A stretch of 42,382 bases of DNA from Verrucomicrobiota bacterium (GTDB lineage Bacteria; Verrucomicrobiota; Verrucomicrobiia; Opitutales; Opitutaceae). Position numbers and translations under genes: made by a program. Of this stretch, positions 34,938 to 42,382 are shown piece after piece; the stretch's first letter is position 1, and each line of letters begins with the position of its first letter. The notes beneath the pieces were generated by a model, which saw only the letters and a program-made list of their open reading frames with translations, was not told the DNA's origin and did no database searches. The stretch is taken from contig JAEYQF010000128.1 in the NCBI GenBank assembly GCA_023410155.1, forward strand, positions 1 to 42,382. The letters are read 5' to 3'.

Positions 34938-36284
34938 TTACAGAGGTAGCTGCAGCCGTGCCACGCTGCCGCGGCCGTCAGGACGCGATTGCAACGTTAG
35001 TGTGCCGCCGTGGTTTTCCGCGATCTGGCGGCACAGGACCAGGCCGATACCCGACCCTTCCGGCTTGGTCGTGAAGAACGGCACGAAGAGGTTCCCGGGG
35101 TTGGCGATGCCGGGCCCCTCGTCTTCGATTGTGACTTCGATTTGCGAACTGCCGCGGCTCCAGCCGATGCGCACGGGCGCCGCCAGGCCGGCACTGCCTG
35201 CGACCTCGAGGGTGGCCTCGACGGCGTTTTTCACGAGGTTGATGAGCACCTGTTCAATCTGGGCTGAATCGCACGCGAACTCAGTCTCAGGGCCGGAGGC
35301 TACCACGACGGGAAGGCGGGTCTCCAGCGCGGCGACGCGTTGGATGATCGCGCCCAGATCACAGGAGTTGCGGGTCGGCACGGGCAGGCGTGCGAGCCGT
35401 GCGTAAGCCTGCATGAAACGCCCGAGATTGTCCGCGCGCGACGCGATCACATCGAGGCCGGAGCGCATGTCGTCCTCCCAATCGGGAGCGCGTTTTTCCC
35501 GCTTGAGCAGAGTCCCCAGGCTGCCCGCGATCGATTTGATTGGCGCCAGCGAGTTGTTGAGTTCGTGGCCGAGCACGCGCACGAGCCGTTGCCAGGCGCG
35601 CAACTCCTCCTCCCGAAGCGTCCGGCTCAAGTCACCGATGACGAGCAGATGGTGGGGCCGACCGCCTTCGCGAAACTGGCTGCGTCGCATGCCCCAGCGC
35701 CCGGTGGAACCGGGGAAAGTGGTGTTGGTGAGCAGTCGGGTGGGATCACCCGAGAGACATTCGGCGAGGCCGAGTTCGCCCGCGTCCCGGCCCAGGATGC
35801 GCTCGGCGGGTTTGGCGAGCAATCGTTGGCCGGCCTGATTGGCGAGGCGCAGTTTGCCTTCGGCGTCGAAGGCGAAGATCGCGACCTCGATCTCCTCCAT
35901 CACGGTGCGGAGGAGCGCCGTGGCTTCGAGGGCACTAAGTCGCTGCTCCTGCAGCGTCCGACTCAGCGTATTGATCTCGGCCATCACGTCGCCGAGAGGC
36001 TCGTCGCGTCGGGCGCCGCGCGCCCGCACGGAGAAATCGCCTTCACGCAAGGCCGACAGCAGGTTGGCCATGGTTTGCAACGGGCGCACGACGCGCACCT
36101 GCACGGCGATCGCAAAGCCGAGCCAGCACCCTGCGATCACGAGTGTCAGCGTCCACTGAACCTTGGGGGTATAATCGCCGCGCCAAAGCGCCCACATCAC
36201 GATGGCGACCGCCGGTGCGCCGCTCGCGAGTGTCTGCAGAAATACCATCTGCTCGTGCGAGATCCGGCGGTGAGGTGAGGGCAT
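34938..36284 (-). CDS. Membrane sensor histidine kinase, NtrY-like
   Basis: The 448-aa product has two membrane helices (about 16-34 and 44-62), a HAMP domain (about 63-115) and a PAS domain (about 122-225, VEVAIFAFDAEGKLRLAN-type start). The dimerisation/phosphoacceptor segment RVLGHELNNSLAPIKS carries His240. The ATPase domain has N-box INLVKNAVEA (Asn353), DEGPGI, the F-box PFFTTKPEGSGIGL and a final G-box. The 'HELNNSLAPI' form is typical of NtrY-like kinases paired with NtrC-type regulators. The short loop between the helices (about 10 aa) suggests it senses in the membrane or with its PAS domain rather than a periplasmic ligand. Its partner is encoded 316 nt upstream on the same strand. 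Confidence 0.9.
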   Translation of the reverse strand: MPSPHRRISHEQMVFLQTLASGAPAVAIVMWALWRGDYTPKVQWTLTLVIAGCWLGFAIAVQVRVVRPLQTMANLLSALREGDFSVRARGARRDEPLGDVMAEINTLSRTLQEQRLSALEATALLRTVMEEIEVAIFAFDAEGKLRLANQAGQRLLAKPAERILGRDAGELGLAECLSGDPTRLLTNTTFPGSTGRWGMRRSQFREGGRPHHLLVIGDLSRTLREEELRAWQRLVRVLGHELNNSLAPIKSIAGSLGTLLKREKRAPDWEDDMRSGLDVIASRADNLGRFMQAYARLARLPVPTRNSCDLGAIIQRVAALETRLPVVVASGPETEFACDSAQIEQVLINLVKNAVEATLEVAGSAGLAAPVRIGWSRGSSQIEVTIEDEGPGIANPGNLFVPFFTTKPEGSGIGLVLCRQIAENHGGTLTLQSRPDGRGSVARLQLPL

Positions 36285-36600
36285 GTGGCTGGAGCCGCAG
36301 AAAAGGCGAACCTGGCGCAGTTCTACGGGAGGCGGGTGTCGGCAAGGGCGTAGTTTCCGATCGCCAGCCGCGGCGAGCCTAAACTGATGACGACCGGCAG
36401 GCGTTCTCGCTGCGGTGCCGCTACACTTCGGTTCGGCAGGGGATGCGTCAGCCCGTCGTAGCGCGCGTTTTCGTTGTCGCTGGCTCGCGCGCGGCGATGG
36501 GACGCGAAGCTGGGATCGCGCGTTTGATCGCCGGGCCGCAGGATGGCGTGCTTCATGTCCGCCCTTGCTTACGCTGGCTGCGCATCATCGCGGCCGGCAA
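36285..36600. other. Gap between regulator and kinase genes
   Basis: The 316 bp hold no recognised promoter motif, repeat unit or RNA. A 77-codon minus-strand frame (36323-36556) starts MKHAILRPGDQTRDPS. It has no recognisable domain or membrane segment and is as likely by chance in this GC-rich DNA, so no gene is called. Confidence 0.4.
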
Positions 36601-37971
<1,371 letters not shown>

Positions 37972-38005
37972 GGGGAAGGGAGTGACGAAACGTGCCGCAA
38001 ACGTG

Positions 38006-38275
38006 TCAAGCGGCCAGACGATGCGAATTTGCCGCCTTGCCGCGACCGCACTTTGCGCCCGTCGGTCGGCTGCACCGGGCCATCCCGGTGCGGTCGCCGA
38101 AGCGGCGCGAGTAGTCGCTGATGAACATCAGCGACACCAACGCGGAGACGAACAAAGCGCCGGTCGTCTCGAGGTTGATGGCAGCAGGCAGAGAGGCGCC
38201 GAGCATGTCGGCAAACGCGACGCACGGGTAACCCGCGGCAGTGAGGAGGGCGATGATCTTGATTGTGGTCTTCAT
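38006..38275 (-). CDS. Small membrane protein heading the regulator operon
   Basis: The 89-aa ORF starts MKTTIKIIALLTAAGYPCVA, which can act as signal peptide or first helix. A second hydrophobic stretch follows (about 36-53, GALFVSALVSLMFIS), then DYSRRFGDR and a basic tail. I do not recognise a named family. The ATG at 38275 lies 17 nt after the predicted sigma-54 start (38292); the frame remains open upstream to 38353, but that would precede the promoter. Its position as first gene before the activator and kinase suggests a role in sensing or feedback. Confidence 0.65.
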   Translation of the reverse strand: MKTTIKIIALLTAAGYPCVAFADMLGASLPAAINLETTGALFVSALVSLMFISDYSRRFGDRTGMARCSRPTGAKCGRGKAANSHRLAA

Positions 38276-38302
38276 AAGTGTGGGTGGTTGTGCGCGCTCT
38301 AT

Positions 38303-38318
38303 TGCACCGCGCGTGCCA
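38303..38318 (-). promoter_or_regulatory. Sigma-54 promoter P6 (small membrane protein, regulator, possibly kinase)
   Basis: Minus strand TGGCACGCGCGGTGCA has a perfect -24 element and GTGCA at -12. Predicted start is about 38292. Confidence 0.8.
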
Positions 38319-38416
38319 ACCCAAATAAGCATGCCCAAAAGGCGTAATAACAACGATATGAGAATTTACCCGTGAAAGCAGCTACTTCGATTTCGACCGC
38401 GACTGGGAACGCGACA

Positions 38417-38430
38417 TCCCAAAAGTGGGA
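38417..38430. promoter_or_regulatory. Upstream activator palindrome U6
   Basis: TCCCA-AAAG-TGGGA has perfect arms and is centred about 132 bp upstream of the P6 start. It implies autoregulation of the activator gene. Confidence 0.8.
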
Positions 38431-38499
38431 AGAAAATCCGCGCTCAGAAAAACTCTTGCCTCACAGGGAGCCGTGGGTCTTTGTGACCGTTCTCTTGTT

Positions 38500-38576
<77 letters not shown>

Positions 38577-38622
38577 TCTTCGATCTGTGGATCGAACGTG
38601 CTCTGTTTGAGCCATTTACCGC

Positions 38623-38776
38623 CTCTTGGCTCGACTGGCGCCGGACTTTGGCTCGACTCGGCGCGCCGTGTGTCTCGACCGTGTCCACACCGTGGCTCGA
38701 CCCGGTGCGCCCTGTGTCCCGACTCGGTCCGCACGCGAGCACGACCGGACGCGCACGTTGGCGAGACTCGGTTGCG
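38623..38776 (+). repeat. 22-bp tandem repeat array A5 (3' of tRNA-Pro)
   Basis: Seven units of exactly 22 nt start at 38623, 38645, 38667, 38689, 38711, 38733 and 38755. They share the CGAC core and the same sense orientation relative to the preceding gene (here tRNA-Pro, ending at 38576) as arrays A1-A4. It lies upstream of the VanZ-like gene (38812). No terminator hairpin is visible between them. Confidence 0.85.
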
Positions 38777-38811
38777 GGGCACTGGTCCGGTTTCTGCGGT
38801 TCCATGACGCG

Positions 38812-39327
38812 ATGATTGTTCGCTCCGACTCTCCGGGTTCACCTTCCGTGTGGTGGTTTGTCGCGTTGGCTGCCGCGCTGGTCTTGGCGTCGAGCGTGCG
38901 CCTGCCGGATGTGTCCGGCGTCGTGCGGTTCGGCCACTTCGACAAGATCGTTCATTTTCTGATGTTCGGCCTGCTCGCCACGCTCGCGGCTCGGTTACGC
39001 TGGGTGCAGGCGCAACGCCCTTTTGGCATCTATACCGCGATCATCATCGTCTCGCTTTTCGGCGCAACGGACGAGTGGCATCAGCAGTTCACCGCGGGGC
39101 GCAGCGTCGAGCTTGCGGATTGGATTGTCGACACGCTCGGCGCTGCCGTCGCGGTGGTGCTCTACACCCGTTGGCGAAGTTATCGGCACATGCTCGAACG
39201 ACCGGTGTGGGGACGGGTCAACCGCCGCGTTGAAATCGTGTCGAAGCCGTGCCTAATCGCGACCGATGGATTCCGCCGAAGCCTTGAAACAGATCGCTCG
39301 CCTGCGCCAGCAGATCGCGCGGCATGA
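38812..39327 (+). CDS. VanZ-like family membrane protein
   Basis: The 171-aa product has three or four membrane helices. The family motifs are FDKIVHFLMFGLLA, FGATDEWHQQFTAGRS and ADWIVDTLGA. VanZ-like proteins are small membrane proteins named after a teicoplanin-resistance factor; most have no proven role. The start at ATG 38812 excludes a 62-codon upstream extension that would be translated from the 22-bp repeat array. The C-terminal ~20 codons overlap the ligA start by 62 nt in another frame, which is long for a bacterial overlap. Confidence 0.8.
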   Translation: MIVRSDSPGSPSVWWFVALAAALVLASSVRLPDVSGVVRFGHFDKIVHFLMFGLLATLAARLRWVQAQRPFGIYTAIIIVSLFGATDEWHQQFTAGRSVELADWIVDTLGAAVAVVLYTRWRSYRHMLERPVWGRVNRRVEIVSKPCLIATDGFRRSLETDRSPAPADRAA

Positions 39328-41293
39328 CGAGTTGTATTACCGGCGTGCGCAGCCGGAGATCACGGACTTCGATTACGACGCGCTGAAACAGGAGCTCGCC
39401 GCCCTCGAGCAGCGGTTTCCGCAGTTCGCGAGCGCGGAGTCGGTCACCCAGCAAGTCGGTGACGACCGCACCGAGGGTTTTCAGATCTACCGCCATCGCG
39501 AGCGGATGATGAGCCTCGACAACACCTACTCGGAGGAGGAGCTGCGGGAGTTTCACGCACGGCTCGTGCGGGATCTGGAGCGGGCGGAGCTTACGTTCGT
39601 GGTGGAGCCGAAGATCGACGGGCTCGCTGTGAGTGTAACCTACGAAAAGGGGAAGCTCGTGCGCGCGGTCACCCGCGGCAACGGGGTGGAGGGCGACGAC
39701 ATCACGGCGAACGCACTCACGATCAGGACGCTTCCCCGCACCCTGGCGAAGGCGGACGGGGTGCCGATCCCGGACGTGATCGAAATTCGCGGAGAGGTTT
39801 TTCTGACCACCGCCGAATTCCAGCGCATCAACAAGCTGCGCGAAGAGGCGGGCGAGCCGCTGTATGCCAACCCGCGCAACCTCGCCGCCGGCACGATCAA
39901 GCAGCTCGACTCGCGCGAGGTCGCACAGCGGAAGCTCGAGATCGTGCTTTATGGTCGCGGTCACGTGGAGCCGATGTCGGCGCTGCCGGAGACGCAGACG
40001 CAGTTTCACGGCTGGGTGAAAGCGTGGGGATTGCCCACAGTGGAGCAGTTCTGGACCGTCACCGGCGCGGAGGCCGTGTGGGGCGCTATCCAGAAACTGG
40101 ATACGCTGCGCGATTCGTTCGCGTATGCGACCGACGGTGCGGTGGTGAAGCTCGATTCGGTGCCGCTGCAGCGTCGCGCGGGTTCCACGAGCAAGTCGCC
40201 GCGCTGGGCCATGGCGTATAAGTTCGCGCCTGATCGCGCCGAAACACGCCTCAAGGCGATCACGATCCAGGTGGGGCGCACCGGCGTGCTTACACCCGTC
40301 GCGGAATTGGAGCCGGTGCAGCTCGCGGGCACGACGGTCGCTCGGGCGACGTTGCACAACCGCGATGAGATTGCGCGCAAGGACATCCGCGTGGGCGATT
40401 TCGTGCTCGTCGAGAAGGCCGGCGAAATCATCCCTGCCGTCGTGGCGGTGAATACCGCACGCCGCACGCCCGAATGCGTGCCGCATGTGTTCCCGGAACG
40501 TTGCCCGGAATGCGCGACGCCGGTGGTGCAGCTCGAGGGCGAGGTCGCGGTGCGCTGCCCGAACTTCGAATGTCCCGTGCAGGTGCGCCGACGCGTGCAA
40601 CATTTTGCGTCGAAGGCGTGCGTTGACATCGAGGGCCTCGGCGAGGCGATGGTCGACGTGCTCGTCGGGAAGGGATGGGTGCGCAGCGTGCCCGACATTT
40701 ACCGGCTGCGTCGCGAGGATCTGCTGAGCCTCGGGAAAAACGTGGGCAAGTCCTCCGACAACCTCCTGGCCGCAATCGAGGCGAGCAAGCGTGCAGAGTT
40801 GTGGCGTTTCATCCACGGCTTGGGTGTGCCGCACGTGGGCGCCGCGGCTGCGAAGGATCTGGCCCGGAAGTTCCGCAGTCTCGATGCGCTGGCGACCGCG
40901 AAGTTCGAAGATTTCATCGCGGGGAAAGAGTCCGTCATCAGCGGCATCGGCGAGACGATGGCGCTCGCGATCCTCGCCTATTTCAACGAGCCCCGGAATC
41001 GCGCGACGGTGAACGAACTGATCGCGGTGGGCGTCGACCCGGTTGTGCCGGCCGCCGGCAGCGCGCTTGCCGGCAAGACGTTCGTGCTGACGGGCACGCT
41101 GCCCACGCTCACGCGCGATGATGCGTCGGCGCAAATTGAGGCGGCGGGCGGGAAGGTGAGTGGCAGCGTGAGCAAGAAAACGCACTACGTCGTCGCGGGG
41201 GCTGAAGCGGGTTCGAAACTGGAGAAGGCGCAGGCGCTCGGGGTGCCGATAATCGACGAAGCACAGCTGCTCGAACTGCTGGGCGGCTCGTAG
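39266..41293 (+). CDS. ligA: NAD-dependent DNA ligase LigA
   Basis: The 675-aa product has a full-length LigA layout. In order: Ia domain (HDELYYRRAQPEITDFDYD), adenylation domain with catalytic Lys116 in KIDGL and RGNGVEGDDIT, and an OB fold. A Cys4 zinc finger follows (Cys413, 416, 431 and 436), then helix-hairpin-helix repeats and a C-terminal BRCT domain (about 595-675, GKTFVLTGTLPTLTR). It seals nicks in replication and repair using NAD+. The start MDSAEALKQI lies inside the end of the VanZ-like gene, so the two are probably co-transcribed. Confidence 0.97.
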   Translation: MDSAEALKQIARLRQQIARHDELYYRRAQPEITDFDYDALKQELAALEQRFPQFASAESVTQQVGDDRTEGFQIYRHRERMMSLDNTYSEEELREFHARLVRDLERAELTFVVEPKIDGLAVSVTYEKGKLVRAVTRGNGVEGDDITANALTIRTLPRTLAKADGVPIPDVIEIRGEVFLTTAEFQRINKLREEAGEPLYANPRNLAAGTIKQLDSREVAQRKLEIVLYGRGHVEPMSALPETQTQFHGWVKAWGLPTVEQFWTVTGAEAVWGAIQKLDTLRDSFAYATDGAVVKLDSVPLQRRAGSTSKSPRWAMAYKFAPDRAETRLKAITIQVGRTGVLTPVAELEPVQLAGTTVARATLHNRDEIARKDIRVGDFVLVEKAGEIIPAVVAVNTARRTPECVPHVFPERCPECATPVVQLEGEVAVRCPNFECPVQVRRRVQHFASKACVDIEGLGEAMVDVLVGKGWVRSVPDIYRLRREDLLSLGKNVGKSSDNLLAAIEASKRAELWRFIHGLGVPHVGAAAAKDLARKFRSLDALATAKFEDFIAGKESVISGIGETMALAILAYFNEPRNRATVNELIAVGVDPVVPAAGSALAGKTFVLTGTLPTLTRDDASAQIEAAGGKVSGSVSKKTHYVVAGAEAGSKLEKAQALGVPIIDEAQLLELLGGS

Positions 41294-41494
41294 TTGAAGG
41301 CCACGTAGAATTCCGGGAAGTCACTACGGGAAATCGTCGGGGGCCCGCGGAGCGCTCCGTAAGTTGCGCTCCATCAAGCGATTCGAGGGCGCGCACGCAC
41401 GTTCCTTTCCTCGCCCCGGCGGGGCGGTGAACTGGAGCGAGCACACCGGGTCAGGACGCCCGGTCCCGCCATCGAGCGCGGGCCGCACGTTACC

Positions 41495-42382
41495 ATGTCC
41501 GATTCGCGTCCGTTTCCCAATCCCCTCCCTCCGCCGGGTGCCCCGCACCCGCGCGCTTCGGTGGCGGACGCGATCCGGCAGAAGGATTGGAACGCTTCGC
41601 AACTCGGCGCGCGGCATCGATGGCCGCCATGTCTCAATTTGCTGGTGGACGCGATCCAGTCGCAGCCGTTTCCCATGCTGGTGGTGTGGGGGAGGGAGAT
41701 GATCCTCTTTTTCAACGAAGCGTATTTGCGCTTTTCGCCCGAGACGGGAACCGAGGCGCTGGGGCGCCCGCTGAAGGATGTATTTCCAAAGTGGATACCG
41801 ATGGTCCAGCCCATCGGGGACCGGATCGCGAAGGGCGAGCCGGTTTCCCTTCGCCGTCAGCCCATGGCGACCCGTGAGTGGGGCACGATCTACGTAGATG
41901 TGGGTTGCAGTCCACTCCGGGATGAAGGCGGCGCCGTCGTGGGAGCGCTGGTGGTGCTGCACGACGCAGGGAGCCCGGCGTCACCTGACCCACCCACGGG
42001 AGGCCACCCAGCCCCCGAGGCAATCACGCGCGCCCAGCGGCTGGCTCGCGATGCGGTGCAATCCGGTTGGTGGCACTATGATCCGCGGACACAAACCGTG
42101 CTGTGGGATGAGCGTTTGCGCGCCCTGTTCGGCGAACTCGACGCTCGTCCCACGCTGGAGCGGCTGCTGGAGAAGGTGCACGCCGAGGATCGTGAGCGGG
42201 TGCGCGCAGAACTCGCGCGAGTCGTGCACTCGGACGGAACCGCCACATTTCGCACCCAGCACCGGATCGTCGACGCCCGCTCGGGCGTGGTCCGTTGGAT
42301 CGAATCTGCCGGCCAGGCGATCTTTGAAGGCGAGGGACCCGAGCGCCGGGCGGTGGCAGTCTACGGTGCGTCGACCGATATC
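41495..42382 (+). CDS. PAS-domain sensor protein, probably a histidine kinase (N-terminal part)
   Basis: The frame is open from ATG 41495 to the end of the window (296 codons). An N-terminal PAS-like region (about 30-150) includes LGARHRWPPCLNLLVDAI, FPMLVVWGREMILFFNEAY and LGRPLKDVFP. This pattern is common in soluble hybrid or HWE-type kinases. A second PAS fold starts about 190 (SGWWHYDPRTQTVLWDERL, VHAEDRERVRAEL, VRWIESAGQAIFEG), with GASTDI at the window edge. No membrane segment is seen so far. The kinase domain itself lies outside the window, so the output function is inferred. It starts 201 nt after ligA. Confidence 0.75.
   Translation, partial: MSDSRPFPNPLPPPGAPHPRASVADAIRQKDWNASQLGARHRWPPCLNLLVDAIQSQPFPMLVVWGREMILFFNEAYLRFSPETGTEALGRPLKDVFPKWIPMVQPIGDRIAKGEPVSLRRQPMATREWGTIYVDVGCSPLRDEGGAVVGALVVLHDAGSPASPDPPTGGHPAPEAITRAQRLARDAVQSGWWHYDPRTQTVLWDERLRALFGELDARPTLERLLEKVHAEDRERVRAELARVVHSDGTATFRTQHRIVDARSGVVRWIESAGQAIFEGEGPERRAVAVYGASTDI

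Noticed and set aside
36323..36556. 77-codon ORF between regulator and kinase genes
   Set aside because: No domain, membrane segment or conserved context; expected by chance at this GC content.

Overview
The window looks like a chromosomal segment from a high-GC Verrucomicrobium, most likely of the Opitutaceae type. This is inferred from very high third-position GC, weak or absent Shine-Dalgarno motifs, a secreted protein with tandem 'R-A-x-G-P' beta-sandwich domains, and a family of ~800-residue duplicated MacB/FtsX permeases. No database search was possible.

Layout. 1-1564: secreted esterase, followed by a 22-bp repeat array and a terminator. 1739-3593: a less GC-rich patch with a possible attC-like hairpin, a twice-frameshifted gene, a PDZ membrane protein and a frameshifted VOC (glyoxalase-like) gene. 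3773-3860: tRNA-Leu. 3937-31664: a cluster of ABC-type efflux/lipoprotein-transport genes, almost all on the minus strand. It holds a TolC-like outer-membrane protein, two MacB/LolD-type ATPases, one RND/HlyD-type periplasmic adaptor and seven ~800-aa permeases (one with an in-frame stop), plus an embedded acyltransferase-3 gene. One plus-strand secreted protein (9222-11870) interrupts the cluster. 31833-34796: a three-gene surface-polysaccharide set (GT61-like, GT2 and a pyruvyl-transferase-like protein). 34938-38275: a two-component system (NtrY-like kinase and NtrC-like sigma-54 activator) behind a small membrane protein gene. 38500-42382: tRNA-Pro, another 22-bp array, VanZ-like gene, ligA, and the start of a PAS-domain sensor protein that runs off the window.

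Two layers of organisation stand out. First, six minus-strand transcription units each begin with a -24/-12 (sigma-54) promoter. Each promoter has a palindrome of the form TCCCA-N4-TGGGA centred 131-134 bp upstream of the predicted start. Five of these units hold the transporter genes. The sixth is the unit containing the NtrC-like activator itself. The simplest reading is one autoregulated regulon that joins a dispersed tripartite transporter (adaptor and ATPase in one operon, TolC and second ATPase in another) to seven permeases.

Second, five intergenic regions carry arrays of a degenerate, strictly 22-bp tandem repeat. All five have the same orientation relative to the gene they follow. 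They usually begin within tens of bases of the stop codon and in three cases end at a hairpin or terminator. They look like a transcribed 3'-UTR element family. I know of no name for it.
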